From positions 15,517 through 79,516 of the forward strand of contig CAKVLG010000007.1 of the NCBI GenBank assembly GCA_934756675.1: 64,000 nt of DNA, read 5' to 3'. The notes beneath the pieces were generated by a model. That model was not told the DNA's origin and made no database searches. It saw only the letters and a program-made list of their open reading frames with translations. Origin of the DNA: an uncultured Clostridia bacterium. GTDB taxonomy: Bacteria > Bacillota > Clostridia > Christensenellales > UBA1242. Each line of letters opens with the position of its first letter. The first letter of the stretch is position 1. Shown in pieces: positions 42,691 through 51,475 of the stretch. The position numbers and the translations under genes were made by a program.

Positions 42691-44511
42691 ATGGCTGGAA
42701 ATTATAATAGATATTCCTTATCTCAGCTCAAAGATGTAGAGTCTAATAATGTTAAAAAGTCTATCAATAAAAGTAAAAACTTTATTTCTATTGGTAAAAA
42801 AGTTTTCGTCTATGCAAAACCTTATATACACTTCTTTTATTTAACTATTTTATTTGACTTAATTAACTCTATTGCTGAATTATTTATTCCTATTTTTATA
42901 GGTAAAGCTATTAATTGCGCAATAGGTGCTGGTATGGTAGATTTTAATATGATGACAACTTATGTTCTTTATTTAGCTTTATCTGTTGTTATAGCTGCGC
43001 TTTTTAATTATTTTGGTAACTTAACTATCACTGCTTTTAACCTTAAAACTACATATAGAATTAGAGCATTGTTGTTTGAAAAATTAAACAAACTTCCTAT
43101 ATCGTTTATCGATTCTTCTAGCCACGGTGACCTTTTGTCGCGTATGGTTAATGATACCGATACAATGACCGACGGTTTTTTGGAAAGTTTTACAACCGTT
43201 CTTTCTGGTATAACAAGTATAATCGGAACAATAGTTGCGATGTTTATTTTAAACATTAAACTTGCACTTGTTATTGTTATAATGACTCCACTTAGTATTT
43301 TTATTACAGCATTTATTTTGAAAAAATCTAGAAAATACGTAACAGAAGAAGTACGTAAAAAAGGTAACCTTTCTGGTTATATTGAAGAATATATCGGCGG
43401 TCAAAGAGTTATAAAAGCTTTTAGTTACGAGCACGAAAATACAGACTCATTTAAACATATTAACCAAGATTATTATAACACATCTGTAAAATCTGAATAT
43501 TATGGTAACATTCCACACCCAACCACAAGATTTATTAATGGTTTAACTTATGGTGCGGTTGGTATGTTTGGTTCAATTTTAGCCCTAAGCGGTGAAATTA
43601 CAATCGGTGTTATCTCGAGCTTTTTATCATATGCTAATTCGTTTGGTAAACCATTTAATGATATTAGTAGTAATATTTCTATTATTCAATCTGCTTTTGC
43701 TGCTGCAAATAGAGTATTTAATATTCTTGATCAAAGCAACGAAATAAGCGACGCTAACTTACCAGACTTACTTGAATGTAATGGTGAAATTTCCATTAAA
43801 AATGTCGACTTCTCTTATACTCCAAAAACAAAACTTATTCAAAATTTCAACTTGGAAGTTAAGCAAGGACAAAAAATTGCTATTGTTGGCCCAACGGGTT
43901 GCGGTAAATCTACTCTTATAAATTTATTAATGAGATTTTATGATGTTAATAATGGTTCAATATCTGTTAGCGGTTCAAATATTCGTGAAATAACAAGAAG
44001 TAGTTTGCGTAGTAAGTATGGTATGGTTCTTCAAGAAACATGGGTATTTAATGCTACTATTCGTGAAAATATTGCCTATGGTAATCCAAACGCGCCGATA
44101 GAAGATATAATTGAAGCTTCTAAACTCGCTGGTCTTCATGATTATATTATGAAATTACCAAAAGGATACGATACCGTTCTCGATGAAGGCGGCTCTAATA
44201 TCTCGCAAGGTGAAAAACAACTTTTGTGTATCGCAAGAATATTTTTACTAAAACCACCAATGTTAATACTTGATGAAGCGACAAGTAATATAGATACCCG
44301 CACAGAAAAAAGTATTCAAAACGCTTTTGATGAAATTATGAAGGGACGTACAAGTTTTATTGTTGCGCATCGTTTATCTACAATTAAAAATGCTGATGTT
44401 ATCCTTGTTATGAATAAAGGTAACATTATTGAAAAAGGTACTCATGATGAATTAATGGCTAAGAATGGTTTTTATGCCAACCTTTATAATAGTCAATTTG
44501 TTAAAGTATAA
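42691..44511 (+). CDS. ABC exporter subunit B (canonical catalytic site)
   Basis: A 606-residue half-transporter with an N-terminal cytoplasmic extension (about 35 residues), six TM helices and an NBD. Walker A is GPTGCGKST, signature NISQGEKQL (a Gln variant of LSGGQ), Walker B LILDEATSNID and switch IVAHRLST. Together with subunit A it makes one active ATP site. The substrate is unknown; drugs, lipids or peptides are typical. AGAGGAGG precedes ATG 42691. Confidence 0.94.
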   Translation: MAGNYNRYSLSQLKDVESNNVKKSINKSKNFISIGKKVFVYAKPYIHFFYLTILFDLINSIAELFIPIFIGKAINCAIGAGMVDFNMMTTYVLYLALSVVIAALFNYFGNLTITAFNLKTTYRIRALLFEKLNKLPISFIDSSSHGDLLSRMVNDTDTMTDGFLESFTTVLSGITSIIGTIVAMFILNIKLALVIVIMTPLSIFITAFILKKSRKYVTEEVRKKGNLSGYIEEYIGGQRVIKAFSYEHENTDSFKHINQDYYNTSVKSEYYGNIPHPTTRFINGLTYGAVGMFGSILALSGEITIGVISSFLSYANSFGKPFNDISSNISIIQSAFAAANRVFNILDQSNEISDANLPDLLECNGEISIKNVDFSYTPKTKLIQNFNLEVKQGQKIAIVGPTGCGKSTLINLLMRFYDVNNGSISVSGSNIREITRSSLRSKYGMVLQETWVFNATIRENIAYGNPNAPIEDIIEASKLAGLHDYIMKLPKGYDTVLDEGGSNISQGEKQLLCIARIFLLKPPMLILDEATSNIDTRTEKSIQNAFDEIMKGRTSFIVAHRLSTIKNADVILVMNKGNIIEKGTHDELMAKNGFYANLYNSQFVKV

Positions 44512-44727
44512 TTCTCTTATCAATAAGATAATTTAACAATATTTGTAGTATTAGATTTAGTAGTTACTGTTAATATGTTAATAACTCAAAAATAGCCTAT
44601 ATTTATAAGTCTTTTAGTGTTGATAAAATTCGTTAAATTTTGTAAAAATTATAAACAATGAAGTTAATAAAAATTAATAACTTTTATACTTAAAACCTTT
44701 GTTTGAAAAATTAGTTAAATATTAGTC

Positions 44728-44743
44728 CGATTTTCGTGAAACA
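44728..44743. other. Degenerate parS-like site
   Basis: 12 of 16 positions match the parS consensus; the right half CGTGAAACA is intact. It lies in the 279-nt AT-rich gap (44512-44790) between the ABC pair and the SpoIID-like gene, which otherwise shows nothing. Confidence 0.35.
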
Positions 44744-44790
44744 TATGTTTTAATATTTTTATAAATTCAAACTTTTGTTTGATGTTTTTA

Positions 44791-45690
44791 TCATGCATTG
44801 TTAATGTTAATAAATTTAATATCATTGAAGTAATAAGATATGATTTCTTTATAAGTTTTTCCATTACTAGCCATAATCTGGGCACCCCATTGACTGAGTC
44901 CAACGCCGTGACCATAACCTTTACCAGAAAATACAAATTGATTATCACTATATTTTATACTTGTTATATATGTAGACTTAATAATTGTTGTTCCAACGGC
45001 TTTTCTAAATAGATTAGCTGATACTTTTTTACCACCAACAATTATTGTTAATAAACGATTATTACTCTCTTCGCCCTTTTGGATATAAGATACGTTTGTT
45101 AGTGATAAATTAATTTTTTTCATTGCGGACAATATATCATTTTTAGAAAGCGTTGTTGTCCAACTATAATTTTTTGAATTAGACGATGTTTCTGGCGAAG
45201 AAACAGATTTTATATAACCAAGATTATTAACAGATAGTCCTGTGGAAGCGAGAGCGGTTATTCCGCCGCTATTTGAGTGAAAATAAGGGTAAATTGTCTT
45301 ATTTTGGTAAGTAATAACTATTCCACTTGTTTCGCGGACAGCTTGCCTTATTTTATCATTAATTAAACTCTTATTATATGCTTGAGCTTCACTTATATCT
45401 GTCGAAATATCTGCGTTATTATATTTACTTTTATTGTTATTCATAAAATGTACGGCAAATGTTCTAGCAAGTACAGCTTGAGCTTTTATTGCCTCGATAT
45501 TCCAATTGTTATAAATTTCACCAGCGACAACACCTTCGATATATTCTTCCATGTCTATTTTTTCAATAGACTTTGAATCTACATTATATACAGATAAAAG
45601 GTTTTTCCCAGACGCTGTTTGATTGTTATTACACCCAGTAAAAAGAAAAATAAAAGAAAAAATAAAAACAAAACTCAATATTTTTTTCAT
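44791..45690 (-). CDS. SpoIID/LytB-domain lipoprotein
   Basis: A 299-residue protein with a lipoprotein signal peptide (lipobox LFTGC, Cys20) and a SpoIID domain. MEEYIEGVVAGEI (about 47-59) holds the likely catalytic Glu, KAQAVLARTFA follows, then HSNSGG and the C-terminal GKGYGHGVGLSQWGA. SpoIID is a lytic transglycosylase acting on denuded glycan during engulfment; relatives also occur outside sporulation. It is divergent from the LRR protein. Confidence 0.92.
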   Translation of the reverse strand: MKKILSFVFIFSFIFLFTGCNNNQTASGKNLLSVYNVDSKSIEKIDMEEYIEGVVAGEIYNNWNIEAIKAQAVLARTFAVHFMNNNKSKYNNADISTDISEAQAYNKSLINDKIRQAVRETSGIVITYQNKTIYPYFHSNSGGITALASTGLSVNNLGYIKSVSSPETSSNSKNYSWTTTLSKNDILSAMKKINLSLTNVSYIQKGEESNNRLLTIIVGGKKVSANLFRKAVGTTIIKSTYITSIKYSDNQFVFSGKGYGHGVGLSQWGAQIMASNGKTYKEIISYYFNDIKFININNA

Positions 45691-45732
45691 ATATTAATTT
45701 TATCAATAAAAACCATATAATATACATAAAAC

Positions 45733-45762
45733 TTGACAAAATATAATTAAAAAAAATATAAT
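45733..45762 (+). promoter_or_regulatory. Consensus promoter placing transcription start at the ATG
   Basis: TTGACA (45733-45738), 18 nt, TATAAT (45757-45762). The expected start base is 45769, the A of the LRR gene ATG, and there is no ribosome site. Confidence 0.75.
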
Positions 45763-45768
45763 TAAAAT

Positions 45769-48372
45769 ATGAAAAAATTACTTATTGCGTTAAGTATTGT
45801 AATGTTATTTGTAACCGGTGTTTTGATTGGCTTTTTTGTAGTTGAAAAAAATAGCGGAGTTAAGGTTAATTTATATAATTCATTAGATGGATCCATAACA
45901 ACCATAACAATAAAAAAAGGCGACTCTTTGGGGCAAGAGTTACCAGAACCAAAGGTTGATGGATATATATTTGACGGTTGGTTTTATGGTGAAGATACGC
46001 AAAATAAAATAAATAAAGATTCAAAATTTTATCAATCTGTAACACTAAAAAGTGGTTGGACAAAGATTATTGATTTAAGTAGCGGAAAAATTCCAACTAG
46101 CAGCGTGACAAATAGTTATAAATTCGTCTATAGCGGCGAACTTCAGAGCGATATATTGCAAGAAATTTTAGCTTTAAACCTAACAAAAGTCGATTTTTCA
46201 GATTGTAATTTTTATCAAAATAAAATAACTCAAGATGAAACAAAATTATTAAATTGTAAAAATATTTATCTTCCAAATTCATTAAAAATAATAGATGAAT
46301 TAGCTTTTAAAAATAAAAATATTTCATATATAAATTTTGGTTCGAGTGTAGAAACAATTGGCAGTGAAGCTTTTTATAACGCAAAACTTAACACTATCTC
46401 GCTTCCAGAATCAGTTGTTAGTGTTGGTGATTTTGCATTTGCTAAAAATAACTTAAAAAACGTTTATATAGGTAAAAATTGTAGCACGCTTGGTAAAGGT
46501 GTTTTTATTGAAAATAATTCACTTAATGAAATAAAAATCAACAATGAAAATCTAAACTTAATAATAGAAAATAATATTATTTATAATAAAGATAAAACAC
46601 AATTATTACTTTCTTATGGTGAGATTGATGAAGTTACACTTCCAACCAGTTTATATAAAATAAACGATTATGCTTTTTATAATAATCAAAATATAAAATC
46701 AATTAATTTTAATCGTATGATGGAATACGATAAAATTTATACAGTTGGTAGCTACGCTTTTTATAATTGCAACAATCTTAATAATATTATTTTTAATAAC
46801 ACTGTTAATCTCCAAATTAATAGTTACGCATTTAAAAATTGTTTTGGGTTAATAAGTATAAATTTTTCATCCGGGTTAAATAGTATTGGAGATTATTGTT
46901 TTGAAAATTGTAAACAAATAAAACAAATATCTTTTACTTCAACAACAGCACCTGGTATTAAAAATTTAAACAGTATTGGTAACGGTATATTTAAAAATTG
47001 TTCAATGTTACAATCAATAATTATTCCAAGTGATGTTGAACAAGTTGGTAGCTACGTATTTTATAATTGTAAAAATATAAAACAAATTGAGTTTAAATGT
47101 GACTATGTTGAAGCACGTGAATATACATTTTTTGGTTGCAACAATCTTGAAACATTAAAATTAAAAACAAAACTAAACAAGGTTAATAATCACGCTTTTG
47201 CAAACTGTGAAAAATTACAAAATATTGATTTATCTAGTGTAACAGTTTTTGGAGAAGCTAGTTTTAAAAATTGTAAAAATTTAACAACTTTAACAATAGA
47301 AAATGTAGATGTTATTCCAGAAGAAACTTTTGCTGGTTGCACGGGACTTATTAATATTTCAATCAACGCAAAACAAATTAAAAACAATGCGTTTTGGGAT
47401 TGCAAAAATTTAATAACAATTGATATTGGTGCAAGCGTTGAACAAATCGCTGACGGTATTTTTAGTAATAATAAAAATTTAAAAAATATAATAGTAGATT
47501 CTTCAAATTTATATTATTCTTCACAAGATAATGTATTATATAATAAATCAATGTCTAAAATTCTACAATATAGTTACAAGAAGATAAACAATAACTTCTC
47601 TATTTTATCTAGCGTTACAGAGATATTAGACACTGCATTTTTATATGCAACTAATATCACAAGTTTTAGCTCCAACAGTGACGTTTTTACTACCAAAAAC
47701 GGCGCAATATATAACGGAAATTTACTTGTTTTATATCCAGTGATAAGTAGTATTAATTTGCAAAATTGTGTTATTAATAAAAATGCATTTATATATAACG
47801 AGTTAATTACAAACATAACGCTTGATAGTAGTGTTACAATTCTTTCTGGTGGACTTAATGGACTTGCAAAACTAAAATCATTAACTATTTTAAATGTAAC
47901 AAAGAATAACGCATTTTTGGGGCAAATGTTTGGTGCTTCTAACTATATCGAAAACGATAAGTTTGTACCAGAAACACTTGTTAGCGTTGAGATAAATGGA
48001 ATAAATACGTTGCCTATTGGTATGTTTTATGGATTAAAAAAATTAGAAAAAATTGTGCTTGGAAAACAGATTATTAATATTGACGATAATACATTTACAA
48101 ACTGTAGTAATCTTACAGAAATTGAAATGAAAGGATATATACAAAGTATCGGTAACTCTGTTATTTCTGGTTGTGAAAAATTGGTAACTTTAAAAATTGG
48201 TTACTACGCTTCAATTAAGTTGTCAGAAAATGCATTTATAGGATATAATAAAGATATGCAAGTAACTGTAAATTGCCCAAGTAAACTTACTCTTACTGAT
48301 AGAAATAATTACAAATCAATTTTTTATATTATAGAATCTACAAGAAGATGGCGCTTTTATTTTTCAAATTAG
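45769..48372 (+). CDS. BspA-like LRR_5 surface protein with one InlB B-type repeat
   Basis: An 867-residue protein. It has an N-terminal signal anchor (residues 4-26), then one InlB B-type (Listeria-Bacteroides) repeat (about 32-98) with the GYIFDGWFYGED core. The rest is LRR_5/BspA-type leucine-rich repeats, each with an AFxNCxxL-like turn (for example SYAFYNCNNL, GVFIENNSL, EASFKNCKNL). No LPXTG motif is seen. Predicted to be a membrane-anchored surface or adhesion protein. It shares both domain types with the giant gene at 51476. Probably a leaderless transcript. The CCA gene follows after 9 nt. Confidence 0.88.
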   Translation: MKKLLIALSIVMLFVTGVLIGFFVVEKNSGVKVNLYNSLDGSITTITIKKGDSLGQELPEPKVDGYIFDGWFYGEDTQNKINKDSKFYQSVTLKSGWTKIIDLSSGKIPTSSVTNSYKFVYSGELQSDILQEILALNLTKVDFSDCNFYQNKITQDETKLLNCKNIYLPNSLKIIDELAFKNKNISYINFGSSVETIGSEAFYNAKLNTISLPESVVSVGDFAFAKNNLKNVYIGKNCSTLGKGVFIENNSLNEIKINNENLNLIIENNIIYNKDKTQLLLSYGEIDEVTLPTSLYKINDYAFYNNQNIKSINFNRMMEYDKIYTVGSYAFYNCNNLNNIIFNNTVNLQINSYAFKNCFGLISINFSSGLNSIGDYCFENCKQIKQISFTSTTAPGIKNLNSIGNGIFKNCSMLQSIIIPSDVEQVGSYVFYNCKNIKQIEFKCDYVEAREYTFFGCNNLETLKLKTKLNKVNNHAFANCEKLQNIDLSSVTVFGEASFKNCKNLTTLTIENVDVIPEETFAGCTGLINISINAKQIKNNAFWDCKNLITIDIGASVEQIADGIFSNNKNLKNIIVDSSNLYYSSQDNVLYNKSMSKILQYSYKKINNNFSILSSVTEILDTAFLYATNITSFSSNSDVFTTKNGAIYNGNLLVLYPVISSINLQNCVINKNAFIYNELITNITLDSSVTILSGGLNGLAKLKSLTILNVTKNNAFLGQMFGASNYIENDKFVPETLVSVEINGINTLPIGMFYGLKKLEKIVLGKQIINIDDNTFTNCSNLTEIEMKGYIQSIGNSVISGCEKLVTLKIGYYASIKLSENAFIGYNKDMQVTVNCPSKLTLTDRNNYKSIFYIIESTRRWRFYFSN

Positions 48373-48381
48373 GAGATACTT

Positions 48382-49773
48382 ATGATTATATCTGAAGAAT
48401 TAAAAAGTTTAGCAAAATTGTTTAAAAAAGCTGGTGAAAAACTATATATTGTCGGTGGTTATGTGCGTAACGAACTTATGGGAGTTCCACATGTTTTGAA
48501 TACCGATATTGATATTTGTTCTGCTGCAAAACCAGAAGATGTTGAAAAGATAGTAGGTAAAAAATTCCGCGCAGAAATAAAAGACGTGTATGGAAATGTT
48601 AATATTTATGGTGAACAAAAATACGAATATACAACATTTAGAAAAGAAACATATAAAGTAGCGGGTGAACACAGACCAGAATCTATTGAATATGTAAAAA
48701 CTATTGAAGAAGATGTAAAACGTCGCGACTTTACCGTTAACAGTATTTATTATGATATTATTGAAGATAAATATATCGATATTTATGATGGATTAAATGA
48801 TCTAGAAAACGGCGTTTTAAAAGCTATCGAAACGCCAGAATATGTGTTTAATAATGATGCGTTAAGAATACTTAGAATGGTTAGAATTGCTTGTAGTTTA
48901 GGCTTGGATATCGATATAAAAACTGTTCTTTATGCACAAAACAATATAGAAAAACTTAAATATATTTCAAAAAATAGAATAAGAGAAGAAGTAAATAAAA
49001 TCCTAGTTTGCGATACCTTTTATCCAACACTAAAATACACAAATAATGCGCATGGTAGAGCTATGGAATTGCTTGGAAATATGGGTGCGCTAAGTTTTAT
49101 TTTTCCAAGCTTAGAACAAATTCGTAACAGTGAAATAAAAGATGGTGGCATGAAATTATATAGCCATATTATGCAAGCTTATTATATTTCTTCGCCAAAC
49201 ATTAGACTTTCGACATTGTTTCATGATGTTGGTAAATTTTATTCTAAACTTAAATACAAAAACTTTTGGGCAAACGAAGAGTATTTGAAATATTATCTCG
49301 AAATTAACCTTGGTGACGAAAAGGGGCTAGGATATAATAAATCACATATCAACCGAATTTTTAGAGTAATTACCGCCCAAAATTTTGATAAATATTTGCT
49401 TGAAAACAGATATAATGTCCGCCGCTTTATTGTTGATAATATTGATATTTTTAATGAAATTACAGAACTAATGGACAATAGAAAACTTGTTGAAACAAAC
49501 CTAAAAAAGAAAAGTAGAGTCGCAAAAAAATTACGTAAAAATTACGATAGTATGGTAAAAAATAACGTTCCGATGAAATTATCTGATCTAGATATAAATG
49601 GTGACGATATAATTAGTAATTTTATAGATATAAGAGTTGATAAAATAGGAATAATATTAAACAAACTATTTGATTTATGTCTAAAAAATGATAATATAAA
49701 CAAAAAAGCGACATTGCTAGTTTATGCAAAAAAATATATAATGAAAGACAGAGAATTTTATTTGGAGGCATAA
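48382..49773 (+). CDS. cca: CCA tRNA nucleotidyltransferase with HD domain
   Basis: A 463-residue class II nucleotidyltransferase. IVGGYVRNELMG (about 23-34) and the catalytic DIDIC (about 43-47) are clear, followed by RRDFTVNSI, NNDALRILRMVR and a C-terminal HD-type domain (LFHDVGKFYS). It adds or repairs the 3' CCA of tRNAs; the HD domain may have phosphohydrolase activity. AGGAGA precedes ATG 48382. Its stop overlaps the next small ORF (TAATG). Confidence 0.94.
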   Translation: MIISEELKSLAKLFKKAGEKLYIVGGYVRNELMGVPHVLNTDIDICSAAKPEDVEKIVGKKFRAEIKDVYGNVNIYGEQKYEYTTFRKETYKVAGEHRPESIEYVKTIEEDVKRRDFTVNSIYYDIIEDKYIDIYDGLNDLENGVLKAIETPEYVFNNDALRILRMVRIACSLGLDIDIKTVLYAQNNIEKLKYISKNRIREEVNKILVCDTFYPTLKYTNNAHGRAMELLGNMGALSFIFPSLEQIRNSEIKDGGMKLYSHIMQAYYISSPNIRLSTLFHDVGKFYSKLKYKNFWANEEYLKYYLEINLGDEKGLGYNKSHINRIFRVITAQNFDKYLLENRYNVRRFIVDNIDIFNEITELMDNRKLVETNLKKKSRVAKKLRKNYDSMVKNNVPMKLSDLDINGDDIISNFIDIRVDKIGIILNKLFDLCLKNDNINKKATLLVYAKKYIMKDREFYLEA

Positions 49774-49898
49774 TGATAGCAATAATATTCATAGTTTTCT
49801 CGATTGTGGTATTTCTCGAAAAATATTTCAGTCAAGAAAAAATACAAATGAAATATTATAGTGCAAGTGATAAATATTTAAAATTGATAAGAGAGTGA
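49773..49898 (+). CDS. 41-residue single-helix membrane protein
   Basis: An ORF overlapping the cca stop by one base, with GGAGG at 49764-49768. It has an N-terminal hydrophobic helix (residues 1-15, IIFIVFSIVVF) and a charged, Lys/Tyr-rich C-terminal part. The arrangement suggests translational coupling to cca. Function unknown. Its stop TGA 49896-49898 lies in the following terminator hairpin. Confidence 0.7.
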   Translation: MIAIIFIVFSIVVFLEKYFSQEKIQMKYYSASDKYLKLIRE

Positions 49899-49916
49899 AA
49901 ACTCTCTTTTTTCATA
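49890..49916 (+). terminator. Terminator after the cca operon
   Basis: GAGAGT pairs with ACTCTC around GAAA, then T6. Confidence 0.82.
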
Positions 49917-49945
49917 AATCATTTTTTTTAGCACATAATAAGAAT

Positions 49946-51148
49946 ATGAAAAAATTATCAATTTTTATCTGTTTATGTATAATTTTGTTGTTTTGTATTA
50001 CTGTAAACTCGTGTTTTTGTAGTTTTTTCTATATAAATAATAATACATACTCGCATAGCGAGATAATAGACAATAGTAAAAACAGTCAAATAAATACAAA
50101 AACAAATAAATCTAAACAAGAACAATTAAAGCTATATAATAAGTTAAATCAAATGGGATTTAGTCTTCAGCAGATAATAAAATATATGTTTGCAGAAAAA
50201 TATAATGAAATTGAAGATTTTAGTAACAAAGAATATATTTTACCGCAAAATGCAACTATAGAAGCTGTAAAAAACCAAGCAAAAGTAAGAATTAATTTTT
50301 CAAAAAATGGTAGAAAAGTGGATAAAAATAAACTTTACCGTCAAATAATCTACAATTTAAGTATAAAAAATGAAAAAGAATTAAAACCAACATACATAGA
50401 GTTGCTTCCGCAAATAAAAGAGAAACAATTAAAAGAAAAAGTACTATGTCGCAGTGAATTTGCGACTACATATACATATAGTTCATCATCACGAAAACAT
50501 AATATAAAAAAAGCAATGCAAGCGATAGATGGTATTATAGTAAAACCTAATGAGATTTTTAGTTTCAATCAAACAACGGGTGAACGTAGCGAGAAAAATG
50601 GTTACAAAAAAGCAAATATTATAAAGAAAGGTAATTATGAAGAAAGTTTAGGTGGTGGTGTTTGTCAGGTTAGCACAACGTTATACAATGCATGCTTGCA
50701 CGCTGGGCTCGAAATAGTTGAAGTAAATTCACATAGTTTAGCTGTTGGTTATGTTTCACCGTGTTTTGATGCAATGGTTAATATGGGTTCAAGTGATTTT
50801 AGATTTAAAAATAATACAGGTAGCGATATTATCTTAACTTGCTGCGATGCTGGTGATAAATGTTTGATACGTGTGTATGGTGAGAAAAATAATAAGACCA
50901 TTGTGACTAGAAGTAATATTGTGAAAGAAATTGAACCTAGCGTTGTGATGTGTGACGATCCACAAAAAGTTGGTAAACACGACGAGTATAAAAATGGCGA
51001 TATAATAATATATCCAAAGCGTGGGCTTATAGCGGAAGGTTTTATTGATGAGTATGACGAGGATGGAACTTTAATTGTGACGCGACGAGAGCGAAAAAGT
51101 ATCTATAAACCAATAAATCAGGTGGTCTATTTTCGAGAAGAAAATTAA
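49946..51148 (+). CDS. VanW-family extracytoplasmic protein
   Basis: A 400-residue protein. ATG 49946 is chosen because the upstream in-frame GTG at 49895 lies inside a terminator hairpin. An N-terminal hydrophobic segment (about 4-27) has several Cys. The VanW domain is clear: AIDGIIVKPNEIFSFN, TGERSEKNGY and the hallmark GGGVCQVSTTLYNA (about 233-246). CATAAT lies 7 nt upstream and there is no ribosome site, so it is possibly leaderless. VanW proteins occur in some vancomycin-resistance operons and widely in Bacillota; the role is uncertain, probably envelope-related. No van genes are nearby. Confidence 0.88.
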   Translation: MKKLSIFICLCIILLFCITVNSCFCSFFYINNNTYSHSEIIDNSKNSQINTKTNKSKQEQLKLYNKLNQMGFSLQQIIKYMFAEKYNEIEDFSNKEYILPQNATIEAVKNQAKVRINFSKNGRKVDKNKLYRQIIYNLSIKNEKELKPTYIELLPQIKEKQLKEKVLCRSEFATTYTYSSSSRKHNIKKAMQAIDGIIVKPNEIFSFNQTTGERSEKNGYKKANIIKKGNYEESLGGGVCQVSTTLYNACLHAGLEIVEVNSHSLAVGYVSPCFDAMVNMGSSDFRFKNNTGSDIILTCCDAGDKCLIRVYGEKNNKTIVTRSNIVKEIEPSVVMCDDPQKVGKHDEYKNGDIIIYPKRGLIAEGFIDEYDEDGTLIVTRRERKSIYKPINQVVYFREEN

Positions 51149-51176
51149 TATAAACAAATAACTATTTTTAAATTTA

Positions 51177-51211
51177 ATTTATACCCTATAGGGTATAAAT
51201 TATTTTTTTTA
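51177..51211 (+). terminator. Terminator after the VanW gene
   Basis: A perfect 24-bp palindrome (arms ATTTATACCC and GGGTATAAAT around TATA, 51177-51200) followed by a T-rich run. Confidence 0.8.
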
Positions 51212-51227
51212 AACCACCTTATTTTGT

Positions 51228-51257
51228 TTGACAATTTATACTAAAAAATGGTATTAT
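51228..51257 (+). promoter_or_regulatory. Promoter of the giant repeat-protein gene
   Basis: TTGACA (51228-51233), 18 nt, TATTAT (51252-51257). Confidence 0.8.
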
Positions 51258-51265
51258 TTATGCAT

Positions 51266-51355
51266 GTAAAGGGTTAAGAAAAACCCCTTACAAATCAATA
51301 CAAAAATAAGTGAAAAAAACATATAAAAAAGGGTGGTTTTTCACTTTTTGTATTG
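51266..51355 (+). promoter_or_regulatory. Two hairpins in the 210-nt leader of the giant gene
   Basis: GTAAAGGGTT (51266-51275) pairs with AACCCCTTAC (51282-51291) with one mismatch. A larger stem pairs CAATACAAAAA...AGTGAAAAA (51296-51318) with TTTTTCACTTTTTGTATTG (51337-51355). About 120 nt of AT-rich leader then run to AAGGTGG and ATG 51476. The second stem-loop could affect mRNA stability or act as an attenuator. Confidence 0.5.
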
Positions 51356-51475
51356 CAGAAATGCGTTTTTTAGATATTTTTTCACCATTTGTGGTGACAA
51401 AAAATACTAATCTTCGCACTTTCAAAAATAAATAATTACAAAACGGACAGAAAAAACTAAAAAAAGGTGGTACTT

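Noticed and set aside
44512..44790. Possible extra gene or replication origin in the AT-rich gap
   Set aside because: No ORF with initiation signals and no cluster of DnaA-box-like sequences was seen; only a weak parS-like half site.
49895..49945. Upstream GTG start for the VanW protein
   Set aside because: The GTG lies inside the hairpin that terminates the cca operon, and the extension would precede the signal-like segment with unrelated sequence.
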